A stretch of DNA of 64,000 nucleotides from Microbacterium sp. 1.5R. Lineage in GTDB: Bacteria > Actinomycetota > Actinomycetes > Actinomycetales > Microbacteriaceae. The notes under the pieces are model-generated. The model ran no database searches. It had not been told where the DNA came from and saw nothing but the letters and a program-made list of their open reading frames with translations. Position 1 is the stretch's first letter. Each line of letters starts with the position of its first letter. Where the stretch lies: assembly GCF_001889265.1 (NCBI RefSeq), contig NZ_CP018151.1, positions 2,418,001-2,482,000 of the forward strand. Direction: 5' to 3'. The translations under genes and the position numbers were made by a program. Below, piece after piece: positions 45,728-55,416 of the stretch.

Positions 45728-47452
45728 CTATTTCGAGATTCGGGATGGGTTGGGCACGGCGTCGAGCAGCTGCACCGTGTACGGGTCCTCCGGATGCTGG
45801 AGGACCTGAGAGGTCTCACCGCGCTCGACGACGCGACCGCCGTTGAGCACGAGGATGTTCTCGGTGACGAGCCGCGCGCTGAGCAGGTCGTGCGTGATGT
45901 AGAGCATGCTGATGCCCCACCTCTCGCGCAGGTCTTCGAGCAGCGCGAGCACTCCGGCACGCAGCGACACGTCGAGCATCGACACCGGCTCGTCGGCGAT
46001 CAGCACCTGCGGATCGCTCGCGAGCGCCCGGGCGATGACCACGCGCTGACGCTGACCGCCTGAGAGCTGATGCGGCAGCTTGGCCGCGAACTGCTCGACA
46101 GGTGTCAGGCCCACGGTCTCGAGGAGCTCGAGCACGCGGGCTCTCGCCTCGTCACCGCGCAACGGCGTGTAGTTGCGGATCGGTCGGCTCAGCGCGTACT
46201 CCACCGTGTGCAGCGGGTTGAGCGCGGCATACGGATCCTGGAACACCATCTGCACGTCCTTGCGCAGGTCGCGCAGGCCCGCACGGCGCAGGGCCGCGAC
46301 GTCGACATCGCCGAAGCGCACCGTGCCCTCGGTCGGCTTCTCGACACCGGTGATCAGCTTCGCGATCGTCGACTTGCCCGAGCCGGAGGCGCCGACGAGT
46401 GCCAGGGCCTCGCCGGGTTCGAGTCGGAACGACACATCGTCGACCGCGGTGACGGGCTGCTCGCCCCGACGCGGAGCCGGATACCGCTTCGACACGCCCT
46501 CGACCACGATCGCGGCGTCCGCCCGGCGCGTGTCGCGCTGCGACACGGTGGGCAGGGTCTCGGTCAGGTCGGTGCGTGAGCGCCCCTCGCGACGGCGCGT
46601 GCCGAGGTCGACGAACCCGGGGATCGAGATCGACTCGGCCCGAGGATCGGCGTAGTGGCTCAGCAGCATCCGCGTGTACTCGTCCTGAGGACGCTGCAGG
46701 ATGTCGAGGCTCGGCGCGTCTTCGACGATCCGACCCTCATGCATGACCATCACCCGATCGGTCGCCTCGAGCACGATGCCCAGGTCGTGGCTGATGAGGA
46801 TCGCGGTGAAGTGCTCGGTGCGCTGGAGATCCTTGATGGTGTCCATGACGGCGTGCTGCACGAGCACGTCGAGCGCCGTGGTCGGCTCATCGAACACCAT
46901 CAGCTGCGGCTCGAGCGACAGTGCCAGCGCGATCGAGGTGCGCTGCCGCATGCCGCCCGAGAGCTCGCTCGGGTATCTGGCCAGCACTGCGGGGTCGAGA
47001 CCGACCTTGCCGATCAGCTCGCGCGCCCTCGCATCCCGATCGTCGCGGGCCACGTGTCCGTGCGCGGCGAAGATGTCGCGGAAGTGGTTGCCGATCGTGC
47101 GCACCGGGTTCAGCGCGTTCATGCCCGACTGCAGCACCATCGCGAACCCGCCCTGGCGCTGACGGCGCAGCTCCTCGGCGTCGAGCTCGCGGATGTCGCG
47201 CCCGTCGAACAGGATGCGCCCGCCGCTGATGCGCGCCGGCGGCTTCTGGAGCCGTGTCAGCGCGAAGCCGAGCGTCGACTTGCCCGAGCCGGACTCGCCG
47301 ACGAGACCGACGAACTCGCCGCGACGCAGCGTGAACGAGACGTCCTCGACGGCGGTGACCGGCGTGGTGCCGGGCGAGGCGTACTCGACCGACAGGCCCT
47401 GGACATCGAGCAGCACGTCATCCGTGGGGATGTTCGCTTCCATGGCGCTCAT
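45728..47452 (-). CDS. Dual ABC ATP-binding protein, oligopeptide/oligosaccharide type (DppD-DppF fusion)
   Basis: A 574-residue protein carrying two full ABC modules, equal to DppD and DppF joined. Walker A is GESGSGKST then GASGSGKST; signatures are LSGGMRQR and LSGGQRQR; Walker B ends are VFDEPTTALD and IADEPVSMLD. The first start (MSAMEAN) overlaps the permease stop by 4 nt; a second ATG is three codons later. It energises the two permeases upstream. Confidence 0.92.
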   Translation of the reverse strand: MSAMEANIPTDDVLLDVQGLSVEYASPGTTPVTAVEDVSFTLRRGEFVGLVGESGSGKSTLGFALTRLQKPPARISGGRILFDGRDIRELDAEELRRQRQGGFAMVLQSGMNALNPVRTIGNHFRDIFAAHGHVARDDRDARARELIGKVGLDPAVLARYPSELSGGMRQRTSIALALSLEPQLMVFDEPTTALDVLVQHAVMDTIKDLQRTEHFTAILISHDLGIVLEATDRVMVMHEGRIVEDAPSLDILQRPQDEYTRMLLSHYADPRAESISIPGFVDLGTRRREGRSRTDLTETLPTVSQRDTRRADAAIVVEGVSKRYPAPRRGEQPVTAVDDVSFRLEPGEALALVGASGSGKSTIAKLITGVEKPTEGTVRFGDVDVAALRRAGLRDLRKDVQMVFQDPYAALNPLHTVEYALSRPIRNYTPLRGDEARARVLELLETVGLTPVEQFAAKLPHQLSGGQRQRVVIARALASDPQVLIADEPVSMLDVSLRAGVLALLEDLRERWGISMLYITHDLLSARLVTENILVLNGGRVVERGETSQVLQHPEDPYTVQLLDAVPNPSRISK

Positions 47453-48363
47453 CGGCCCTTCCCCTCTCGCAGGCGCGGATTGGAGATCCCATCCACGCCG
47501 AAGTTGATCAGTGTCAGGCTCAGGGCGAGCAGGGCGATGCAGAGACCAGGGGCGAACAACAGCAGCCACTGCCCGGTGAGCAGCGAGTTGGAGTTCTGCG
47601 CCCAGTAGAGCATGGTGCCCCAGCTGACGATGCTCGAGTCGCCGAGCCCGAGGAACTCGAGGCCCGCCTCTGCGAGGATCGCCGCGGTCGCCGCTCCGAA
47701 GAGCGTGCCCGCGATGATCGAGGTCATGTTCGGCAGGATCTCGCGGAACACGATGCGCGCCCTGCTGTCACCCGAGAACTGCGCCGAGGTGACGAAGTCG
47801 TTGCCTCGCAGCGACTGCGTCTGGCTGCGCAGCACGCGCGCACCCCAGGCCCAGCCGGTGACGACGATCACCGCGATGATCATCAGGATGCCGCCGTTCT
47901 GCAGGTACGCGGCGATCACGATCATCAGCGGCAGACCGGGGATCACCAGGAAGAGGTTGACGATGAAGCCGACCACCTCGCCCAGGAATCCGCGCATGTA
48001 GCCCCAGCTGAGCCCGATCAGCACTGCGACGATCGTCGAGAGGATGCCGGCGGCCATGCCGACCAGGAGGCTGATCTGCGAGCCGTAGATCAGCTGACTC
48101 AGGACGTCTTCGCCGGCGGCGGTGGTGCCGAGCCAGTGCGCGGCCGACGCGTCGGCGTTGCGCTCGAAGGTGTTCTCCTTCGGTCCGTACGGGGCGAGCA
48201 GCGGAGCGAACACCGCCACCAGCACGAACAGACCGAGGATGATGAGGCCCAGACGGGCCTTGCCGTTGGACCAAAGGGTGCCCACCATCCGGGCGAACGA
48301 GCGCCACGGGCTGGGAGCCGCGATCCGGTCGGAGGGAACCTTGACATTCATGGTGGAGGTCAT
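47449..48363 (-). CDS. ABC transporter permease, DppC/OppC type
   Basis: A 304-residue permease with an N-terminal helix, the conserved LGTTAAGEDVLSQLIYGSQIS segment (in part GTTAAGEDVLSQL), five more helices and the coupling motif of this class near EILPNMTSII. It pairs with the DppB-type permease and overlaps it by 4 nt at the start and the ATPase by 4 nt at the end. Confidence 0.92.
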   Translation of the reverse strand: MTSTMNVKVPSDRIAAPSPWRSFARMVGTLWSNGKARLGLIILGLFVLVAVFAPLLAPYGPKENTFERNADASAAHWLGTTAAGEDVLSQLIYGSQISLLVGMAAGILSTIVAVLIGLSWGYMRGFLGEVVGFIVNLFLVIPGLPLMIVIAAYLQNGGILMIIAVIVVTGWAWGARVLRSQTQSLRGNDFVTSAQFSGDSRARIVFREILPNMTSIIAGTLFGAATAAILAEAGLEFLGLGDSSIVSWGTMLYWAQNSNSLLTGQWLLLFAPGLCIALLALSLTLINFGVDGISNPRLREGKGR

Positions 48364-49340
48364 CGGCGGGTCCTTGGATCCAGCACGCCGTACAGGATGT
48401 CGACGAGGAAGTTGGCGACGAGCACGCTGACGGTGATCATCAGGAAGAGCGCCTGCATGAGCGGGTAGTCCTGCCCGATCACGGCGTTGAAGAGGAGGTA
48501 TCCGATGCCGGGATAGCCGAACACCTGCTCCACGAGGATCGATCCGCCGACCACGCCGCCGAGCGTGAGCCCGAAGCCGGTGAGGTTCGGCAGGATCGCG
48601 TTTCGTGCGGCATAGCGGAGGGCGATGGTGCGACCGTGCAGGCCGTTCGCCTCGGCGAACGTCACGTAGTCGTCACCCAGGGTGTTGATCATCGCGTTGC
48701 GCATGCCGATGATCCATCCGCCGAGAGAGGTCAACAGGATCGTCACCGCCGGGAGGATCGCATGCTGCACGAGATCGATGAAGAAGTCCCAAGTGAAGCC
48801 CGGCGTGGTCGTCGCCGAATACGCGCCGGTGGTCGGGAACCAGTGCAGCACGTACCCGAAGAAGAACAGCAGCAGCAGCGCTGTCCAGAAGTAGGGGAAG
48901 GTGCTGAGGAAGGAGCCGGTCAGCGTCGGCAGCGAGTCCAGCCACGTGCCGCGGCGCCAGGCGGCGGCGGTGCCGATCAGGGTGCCGATCACGAACGCGA
49001 GGATCGTGACGATGCCGACGAGGCCGATCGTGTACGGCAGCGCGGTCGAGACCATGCTCGACACGGTCTGAGGGTAGAACGTGTACGAGACACCGAAGTC
49101 GAGTCGTGCGACCTGACCGAGGTAGGCGACGTACTGATCCCAGATCGAGCCGGTCGGCACACCGAGCTGCGCCTCGATCGCGGCTCGCGTCGCATCGGAC
49201 ACCGGGCCGTTCTGCGAGAGCTTGGCGATGGCGGCGTCGGCAGGCGAGCCGGGCATCAGCCGCGGAAGGAAGAAGTTCAGGGTGATGGCCGCCCACAGCG
49301 TGAGGACGAACAGCCCGATCTTCTGGAAGACGTACTTCAT
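48360..49340 (-). CDS. ABC transporter permease, DppB/OppB type
   Basis: A 326-residue permease with the N-terminal helix and NFFLPRLMPGSPAD segment, then six helices and the AARNAILPNLTGFG coupling region. It overlaps the binding-protein gene and the DppC-type gene by 4 nt each, so the whole operon is translationally chained. Confidence 0.92.
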   Translation of the reverse strand: MKYVFQKIGLFVLTLWAAITLNFFLPRLMPGSPADAAIAKLSQNGPVSDATRAAIEAQLGVPTGSIWDQYVAYLGQVARLDFGVSYTFYPQTVSSMVSTALPYTIGLVGIVTILAFVIGTLIGTAAAWRRGTWLDSLPTLTGSFLSTFPYFWTALLLLFFFGYVLHWFPTTGAYSATTTPGFTWDFFIDLVQHAILPAVTILLTSLGGWIIGMRNAMINTLGDDYVTFAEANGLHGRTIALRYAARNAILPNLTGFGLTLGGVVGGSILVEQVFGYPGIGYLLFNAVIGQDYPLMQALFLMITVSVLVANFLVDILYGVLDPRTRR

Positions 49341-51001
49341 CGGTCGTCCTCCTTCACGCGCTCGAGCCGGGTGAAGATGCCCAGCGGTGCCGAGTCGTAG
49401 TTCTGCGGGATCATGTACGGGTCATCCTCTGAGGGCCAGCCGGTGAACTTGGAGTCGTTGAACAGGCCCCAGATGCCGCCGTAGTAGAGGCCGATGACCG
49501 GCATCTCCTCGTAGACGATGGCCTGCAGCTCCTGCACGATCTCGGTCTGGCGGGCGGGGTCGACCGTCTCGCGATACTCGGCGAGCAGCGCGTCGGCCTC
49601 ATCCGACCGGTACCGCTCGAAGTTGTTCGCGGTCGTCTCGCCGGACGGCACGTAGAACTCGCTCGAGAGCAGGTTGTTGTATGCCTGGTAGACGTCGCCG
49701 TTGCCCATGCCGCCGATCGCCATCTCGAAGTCGCCGTTGCTGATGGCGCTCTGGTATCCGGCCGGCTGCGGGAGCTTGAGCGTCACCTTGACGCCGACGT
49801 CGGCAAGCTGGCTCTGCACGGTCTGCGCCGCACGGGTCCAGTCGGAGAATCCGTTGGCCGTCGTGAGCGCGAACTCGAGCTGCTCGCCGTCTGCACTCAC
49901 CAGCCGGTCGCCGTCGAGGGTGTACCCCGCCTCGGCGAAGGCCGCGAGTGCGGCATCCCTGTCCTGCGTGATCATGCCCTGATCGGGGATGCCGGGGTCG
50001 AGGAACTCCTCCTGGTTCGGGAGCACGAGGCCGGTCTGCCCTGCGGGCTCCATGTAGCCCTCGGAGGCGGTCTCGGCGATCTCCTCGCGGTCGAGCGAGA
50101 GGGCGATGCCGCGGCGCACGTTCACGTCGTCGAACGGCGCGACCTCGAGGTTCGGCATCAGCGCGATCACGCCTCCCGGCGGGAACCACCAGTCGTTGTT
50201 CTCACTGGCCGCACCCCACGTGCCCTCGACGTCGGAGATGAACGAGTACGCCCAGTCGTAGCCGCGGGTGACGGTGTCGAGCTGCGAGTTCGTCGACGGC
50301 AGGATGATGTGCTCGATCTCGATCTTGTCGGCCTGCCAGTAGTCGGGGTTCTTGTCCATCGAGTACTGCTGGTCGTTGTAGTTGCCCAGCACGAACGGGC
50401 CGGTGCCGACCGGGTTCTCATTGCGGTACGTGCCCGGGTCCTTCACGTCCGACCAGAGGTGCTCCGGCACGATCATGGTCTGGCCGAGGATCGGCAGCGA
50501 GGGCGCGTCATCGGTCTGCAGGTGCATGATGACGTCGTCGCCGTCGACCTCGACGGTCTCGAGGTGCTGCCAGGCGCCCTTGATGTCGAGGGAGGGGTTG
50601 TCCTTCAGCAGCTGGAACGTGAACGCCACGTCGTCGGGCGTCAGCTTCTCGCCGTCGCTCCACTCGACGTCATCGCGGATCGTCATCACGACCGTCCGGG
50701 CATCGGGCTGCGACCATTCGCTCGCGAGCCACGGGTTCTCGGTTCCGTCGAGCGGGTTCACCAGGATCAGGGGCTCATAGATCCACCGCGACGCGGTGCG
50801 CGTGTTGGTGAGGTACGGGTTGAAGTTCCGCGTGAAGAACGGGTTCCCCTTGTCCGCGTTGATGAGCATCGTGTCGTCGCCGATCGATGGATCGGGCTGC
50901 GAACTGATCTGGATGCTGCAACCGCTGAGCACGACGGCCGCTGCCGCCAGTCCCACGATCGCGGCTCTCCGCCAGCGCCGGAGCATGTGCGTCTTCGCCA
51001 C
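49337..51001 (-). CDS. ABC transporter substrate-binding protein, family 5
   Basis: A 554-residue lipoprotein (lipobox VLSGC, C28) of the SBP_bac_5 family. This family is named for peptides, but members in Thermotoga and actinobacteria bind cello- and other oligosaccharides. The neighbouring GH1 gene and LacI-type repressor favour a sugar ligand here. The start is GTG with AGGTGG upstream. The promoter and a LacI operator lie at 51079-51108. Confidence 0.92.
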   Translation of the reverse strand: MAKTHMLRRWRRAAIVGLAAAAVVLSGCSIQISSQPDPSIGDDTMLINADKGNPFFTRNFNPYLTNTRTASRWIYEPLILVNPLDGTENPWLASEWSQPDARTVVMTIRDDVEWSDGEKLTPDDVAFTFQLLKDNPSLDIKGAWQHLETVEVDGDDVIMHLQTDDAPSLPILGQTMIVPEHLWSDVKDPGTYRNENPVGTGPFVLGNYNDQQYSMDKNPDYWQADKIEIEHIILPSTNSQLDTVTRGYDWAYSFISDVEGTWGAASENNDWWFPPGGVIALMPNLEVAPFDDVNVRRGIALSLDREEIAETASEGYMEPAGQTGLVLPNQEEFLDPGIPDQGMITQDRDAALAAFAEAGYTLDGDRLVSADGEQLEFALTTANGFSDWTRAAQTVQSQLADVGVKVTLKLPQPAGYQSAISNGDFEMAIGGMGNGDVYQAYNNLLSSEFYVPSGETTANNFERYRSDEADALLAEYRETVDPARQTEIVQELQAIVYEEMPVIGLYYGGIWGLFNDSKFTGWPSEDDPYMIPQNYDSAPLGIFTRLERVKEDDR

Positions 51002-51078
51002 ACTGCCACCTCATGTCGTCTGTGTCATGAAGGGGGTCCCACGGGTCGGGGCACCCCGCGGCCGAAGCCGCATCAGCA

Positions 51079-51108
51079 ATTGTAAGCGCATACATTTGGC
51101 CGCTGCAA
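51079..51108 (-). promoter_or_regulatory. Promoter with overlapping LacI-type operator
   Basis: On the minus strand -35 TTGCAG (51103-51108) and -10 TACAAT (51079-51084) are 18 nt apart. TGTAAGCGCATACA (51081-51094) is palindromic at 12 of 14 positions, with the CG centre typical of LacI-family operators, and covers most of the -10 box. Confidence 0.75.
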
Positions 51109-51179
51109 CCCCCTCGCATGACGCCGAAAGCCCCCACTCCCCGGCGACGACCGGCGTGGGAGCGGTATCAAATCCCGTC

Positions 51180-52286
51180 TCAGTCGGGGCGCTGGGAGCT
51201 CTCGCGGACGAGGATCTGCACGGGCAGGCGCACCGTCATCGGCTCGCCGTCCGGGTTCTCGAGACGTCGCGAGAGCAGCTGCACGGCGGCCCGCCCGAGA
51301 TCGATCATCGGCTGGCGGACGGTGGTGAGGGCGGGACGCGACAGCGCCGCCGCCTCGATGCCGTCGAAGCCCGTGACCCGGACATCGTGGGGCACGCGGA
51401 TGCCGGCCGATCGGAACGCGTCGATCGCCCCGAGGGCCATCTGGTCGTTCGCGGCGATGAGTGCGGCGGGGACGCCGTCGGCGATCAGCTGTTCGGCCGC
51501 CCGCCGCCCGGATGCGCGGGTGAAGTCGCCGCGCAGCACCGTCACGGCATCCGTCGCGATGCCCGCCTCGGCGACCGCCGCGGCGAAACCCTCCCAGCGC
51601 TGGGCGCCGTCGGGCGAGTCCTCGGGGCCGGCGAGAAAAGCGAGCGTCCCCTGATCGGCCTGCGCGAGCACCAGTCTGGTCAGCTCCGACATCGCCTCGG
51701 CGTTGCTGACGGTCACGTGGTCGTAACTGTCGCCGCGGGCCGGCCCTGAGAGCACCACCACGGGGATCCGCTGAGCGAGCCGGGCGAGCACGTCGTCGGG
51801 CACGCTCTGGGCCAGCACCATCAGCCCGTCGACGCGTCCGGCGATGTCCCGCACGGTCTCGCGCGTCGGATCGTCGCGGCCGACGCCGATCATGAGCACG
51901 AAACCCTGCTTCCAGGCTTCGAGCTCCGCTCCCCGCAGCACCTCGTCGAGGAACAGCATGGTCGGATGCGGTGCGCCCGCGTCGGCGGACGCCTGCTCGA
52001 CCGTGAACGGCGGCGCCTCGCCCTGGTCATCGGCCAGCACGTCGAGGACGGGCGCGTCCTCCGAGGCATCGAAACCGGGGAAGTACAGCCCGAGCACGCC
52101 GGTGCGGCGCTCGGCCAGACCGCGCGCGCTGCCGCTGGGCACGTAGCCGAGCGCCGAGACGGAGTCGAGCACGCGCTCCCGCGTGGCGGGGCGCACGGCA
52201 TCCGGCTGCCGCAGCACGCGGGAGACCGTCGCGATCGACACTCCGGCGCGGTCTGCGACGTCGTAGACGGTCGCCCTCTTGCTCAC
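51180..52286 (-). CDS. LacI-family transcriptional regulator of the oligosaccharide operon
   Basis: A 368-residue repressor. The helix-turn-helix TVYDVADRAGVSIATVSRVL and hinge LGYVPSGSARGLAERR are present, followed by the sugar-sensing domain. A central segment (about 70-120: EDAPVLDVLADDQGE...) is longer than usual. Start GTG with GGAGGAGG upstream. It is transcribed towards the transporter operon, whose promoter carries a typical LacI site 86 nt beyond its stop. Confidence 0.9.
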   Translation of the reverse strand: MSKRATVYDVADRAGVSIATVSRVLRQPDAVRPATRERVLDSVSALGYVPSGSARGLAERRTGVLGLYFPGFDASEDAPVLDVLADDQGEAPPFTVEQASADAGAPHPTMLFLDEVLRGAELEAWKQGFVLMIGVGRDDPTRETVRDIAGRVDGLMVLAQSVPDDVLARLAQRIPVVVLSGPARGDSYDHVTVSNAEAMSELTRLVLAQADQGTLAFLAGPEDSPDGAQRWEGFAAAVAEAGIATDAVTVLRGDFTRASGRRAAEQLIADGVPAALIAANDQMALGAIDAFRSAGIRVPHDVRVTGFDGIEAAALSRPALTTVRQPMIDLGRAAVQLLSRRLENPDGEPMTVRLPVQILVRESSQRPD

Positions 52287-52335
52287 GCTCGGTCCTCCTC
52301 CGCTTGCGTGTGCACCAGGCTACCCGGCGAGCGAG

Positions 52336-52956
52336 TCACCGCCTGCGTGCTTCGAGTGAGCCGTGAGGGCGGGCGCTGATCTCGCCGGGTTCGCGGCCCC
52401 GGGTGTCACTCGTCACGACCTCGAAGCCCGCGTCGGCGAGAAGCCCGGCGAGCGCGTCGGCAGACCAGAAGTACGCCGGAGCGACGGCATGCGCGAACGG
52501 CTCGCGCGGCTCGCCGTCGAAGAAGCCGATCAGGATGCTGCCTCCGGGAGCCAGCACGCGGGCGAACTCTTCGAGGATCCCGGGGATGTCAGCCGGCGAG
52601 GTGTGGATCAGTGAGTACCAGGCGAGGATGCCTCCGACCGACCCCGCCGCGAACGGCAGGTCGCGGAACGAGCCGACGTCGAAGGAGATGCCCGGATGCC
52701 GTTTCCTCGCCGTCGCGATGAACTCCTCCGACAGGTCGATCCCCTGCGCCACGCGTTCGCCGAGACTCAGGAACTGGGTCCAGTGCCCGGGCCCGCAGCC
52801 GGCATCCAGCAGCAGGCCGGAGGCCGTGTCACGCCAGGCCTCGATGACCGCAGCATCCCGGGCATCCATCTGCTCGATCGCACCGGCGAGTTCCACGTAC
52901 TCCGCGGCCCGCTCGTCGTAGGCAGCGGCGACGCCCGCGTCCGAGGTGCCTTCCAT
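52336..52956 (-). CDS. Class I SAM-dependent methyltransferase
   Basis: A 206-residue methyltransferase with the SAM motif LLLDAGCGPGHWTQF, the acidic GIDLSEEFI and the FARVLAPGGSILIGFF strand. It resembles small-molecule methyltransferases of the Methyltransf_11 group. The ATG overlaps the rsmI stop by 1 nt, so it is translated with it. Substrate unknown. Confidence 0.88.
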   Translation of the reverse strand: MEGTSDAGVAAAYDERAAEYVELAGAIEQMDARDAAVIEAWRDTASGLLLDAGCGPGHWTQFLSLGERVAQGIDLSEEFIATARKRHPGISFDVGSFRDLPFAAGSVGGILAWYSLIHTSPADIPGILEEFARVLAPGGSILIGFFDGEPREPFAHAVAPAYFWSADALAGLLADAGFEVVTSDTRGREPGEISARPHGSLEARRR

Positions 52957-53774
52957 CAGCTGCGCGCGGCGAGCGCTGCCTGATACAGGTCGCGCGACGA
53001 CAGGCCCGTCGCCGCGGCGACCTCGGCGCAGGCTTCCTTGAGACGCACGCCGGATGCCACGAGTCGCTGCACCTGCGCGAGAGCGTCTTCCGCCGACGCC
53101 TCACGAGGCACTGCACCCTCGACCACCACGACGATCTCACCCTTGACGCCCGCCGTCGCCCACTCGACGAGCTCGGCGGAGGTGCCGCGGCGCACCTCTT
53201 CGTAGAACTTGGTCAGCTCGCGGCAGACGGCGATGCGGCGGTCGTCGCCGAAGGCTGCGCCCATATCGGCGAGCGACGACGCCAGGCGGGCGGGAGATTC
53301 GAAGAAGACCATGGTGCGTGGCTCTGCGGCGAGCGCCCGCAGCGTCGAGCGCCGATCCCCGGGCTTGCGCGGCAGGAACCCCTCGAACGTGAAGCGGTCG
53401 GTAGGCAGTCCCGAGATGGAGAGCGCCATCAGCACGGCGCTCGGCCCCGGGATCGCCGTCACCGTCACTCCCTGAGCGACCGCCTCGGCGACGAGCCCGT
53501 ACCCGGGGTCGCTGATGGCCGGCATCCCCGCGTCGCTCACGACGACGACATCCGTCTCGACCGCGAGTGCGGCGAGCTCCGCCGCTCTCTGCTTCTCGTT
53601 GTGATCATGCAGTGCGATCAGCCGGGGGCGGTTCGAGATCTGCAGAGCCTGCATGAGCCGCTGCGTGGTGCGCGTGTCCTCCGCGACGACGACCTCGGCG
53701 TTCTCCAGCACCTCGACGAGGCGACGCGAGACATCCCCGAGGTTTCCGATCGGTGTTGCGGCGAGGATGATCAC
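52956..53774 (-). CDS. rsmI: 16S rRNA (cytidine1402-2'-O)-methyltransferase
   Basis: A 272-residue tetrapyrrole-methylase-fold enzyme that 2'-O-methylates C1402 of 16S rRNA. Signatures are LAATPIGNLGDVSRR, VVAEDTRTT, DAGMPAISDPG and GPSAVLMALSISGLPTDRF. The GTG start lies 6 nt after a TAAGCT box (53781-53786), probably leaderless. It is divergent from the protein mannosyltransferase gene, a conserved actinobacterial arrangement. Confidence 0.95.
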   Translation of the reverse strand: MIILAATPIGNLGDVSRRLVEVLENAEVVVAEDTRTTQRLMQALQISNRPRLIALHDHNEKQRAAELAALAVETDVVVVSDAGMPAISDPGYGLVAEAVAQGVTVTAIPGPSAVLMALSISGLPTDRFTFEGFLPRKPGDRRSTLRALAAEPRTMVFFESPARLASSLADMGAAFGDDRRIAVCRELTKFYEEVRRGTSAELVEWATAGVKGEIVVVVEGAVPREASAEDALAQVQRLVASGVRLKEACAEVAAATGLSSRDLYQAALAARS

Positions 53775-53822
53775 CCGCCCAGCTTAGGCGGCGCCCATCG
53801 GCGGAGTGTCTAGGCTGGTGCG

Positions 53823-55388
53823 GTGACCGCGCCCCTGCCTCTGCTGCCTCCGCCCGAGCAGCGACTGACGCGCTACGAGCGACTGCGCGACCGCGTGCTG
53901 CAGGACCCCGACTGGGGGCGCATGGTGCGCTGGTTCGCGCCGCTCGTGGTGACGGCCCTGGCCGCCGTGCTGCGCCTGGTCAACCTCGGCCATCCGCACC
54001 AGCTCGCCTTCGACGAGACCTACTACGTCAAGGACGCCTGGTCGCTGTGGACTCTCGGATACGAAGGCACCTGGGGCAAGGATGCGAACGAGGCGTTCAT
54101 CACACTGCGGCAGCTGCCGCTGTCGGATGCCGGGTCGTTCGTCGTGCATCCGCCCCTGGGCAAATGGCTGATCGCCCTGGGGATGGCCATCGGAGGACCC
54201 GACAACACGGTGGGCTGGCGCATCGCGACGGCACTGCTGGGCGCCGCCACCGTGCTGCTCGTCTATCTGGTCGCCCGCCGCCTGACCGGCTCGATCGTGG
54301 TGGCGACGGTCGCCGGCACCCTGCTGGCGATCGACGGCCTCAGCATCGTGATGAGTCGCACGGCCCTGCTCGACGGCCCTCTGACGTTCTTCCTCATGCT
54401 CGGCGCGCTCTTCATCCTGATCGACCGCGACCGGGTGATCCCCGTGCTGGAACGCGCAGACCCCGATACCGACCCCGACTCCCCCGCGCCGATGTGGGGT
54501 CCTGTGCTCTGGCGGCGTCCGTGGCTGATCGCCGCAGGTGTCGCGCTCGGCGCCGCCTGCGCCGTGAAGTGGTCGGGGCTCTATGCGCTCGCGGCCTTCG
54601 GCCTGTACGTCGTGGTGACGGATGCCCTGGCACGACGCCGCGCGGGCGTCGTGCTCTGGCCCACCGCGGCGGCCTTCCGTCAGGGACCGGTCTCCTTCGT
54701 GCTGCTCGTGCTGCCGGCGCTCGCCACCTACCTCGCCAGCTGGACGGGGTGGCTCGTCACCGCCGGGGGCTATGCGCGGCAGAGCGATCCGAATCCGCTG
54801 ATCGCGCTGTGGAACTACCACGAGGCGATCCTGAACTTCCACGTCGGTCTCAGCAAGGGCCACCCGTACGCGAGCCCCGCGTGGGAGTGGCCTCTGCTGC
54901 TGCGCCCCACAGCCGTCTGGGTGGGCAGCGACCCCGGGCCCTGCGGCGTCGATCACTGCATCGCGGTGATCTCGACGATCCCCAACCCGCTGATCTGGTA
55001 CGCCGGTGTCGCCGCGGCTCTCTACCTGCTCTACCGCCTCGTGCGCGGGTGGGCCGAACGTCGCCCCGTCGGTCCAGCCCTCACGTTCCCCCTGGTCGGG
55101 CTCGCGGCGACGTACGTGCCCTGGCTGCTGTTCCCTGAGCGGACGATCTTCCAGTTCTACACGGTCGCGATGGCGCCGTTCCTCGTGCTCGCACTCGCGG
55201 TCGTTCTCCGTCAGATCGCGGGACGCCGGGAGGATCCGCTGCACCGCCGGCAGTCGGGCGAGCGCACCGTGATCGTCTTCCTCGCCGTCGTGGTGCTGGT
55301 CTCCGCGTTCTTCTACCCGGTGTGGACCGGCATGAGCGTGCCCTACCAGTTCTGGCTCCTGCACAACTGGCTGCCCGGCTGGATCTGA
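53823..55388 (+). CDS. Protein O-mannosyltransferase (PMT family)
   Basis: A 521-residue membrane enzyme with about ten helices that moves mannose from polyprenyl-phosphate-mannose to exported proteins. The catalytic acidic pair is in AFDETYYVKDAW in the first external loop, and the C-terminal PWLLFPERTIFQFYTVAMAPF is typical. The GTG start lies 6 nt after a TAGGCT box (53811-53816). The rsmI/pmt divergent pair is also found in mycobacteria and corynebacteria. Confidence 0.93.
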   Translation: MTAPLPLLPPPEQRLTRYERLRDRVLQDPDWGRMVRWFAPLVVTALAAVLRLVNLGHPHQLAFDETYYVKDAWSLWTLGYEGTWGKDANEAFITLRQLPLSDAGSFVVHPPLGKWLIALGMAIGGPDNTVGWRIATALLGAATVLLVYLVARRLTGSIVVATVAGTLLAIDGLSIVMSRTALLDGPLTFFLMLGALFILIDRDRVIPVLERADPDTDPDSPAPMWGPVLWRRPWLIAAGVALGAACAVKWSGLYALAAFGLYVVVTDALARRRAGVVLWPTAAAFRQGPVSFVLLVLPALATYLASWTGWLVTAGGYARQSDPNPLIALWNYHEAILNFHVGLSKGHPYASPAWEWPLLLRPTAVWVGSDPGPCGVDHCIAVISTIPNPLIWYAGVAAALYLLYRLVRGWAERRPVGPALTFPLVGLAATYVPWLLFPERTIFQFYTVAMAPFLVLALAVVLRQIAGRREDPLHRRQSGERTVIVFLAVVVLVSAFFYPVWTGMSVPYQFWLLHNWLPGWI

Positions 55389-55416
55389 CCCGACCAGCGG
55401 CAGCACGTGCGCGCGG

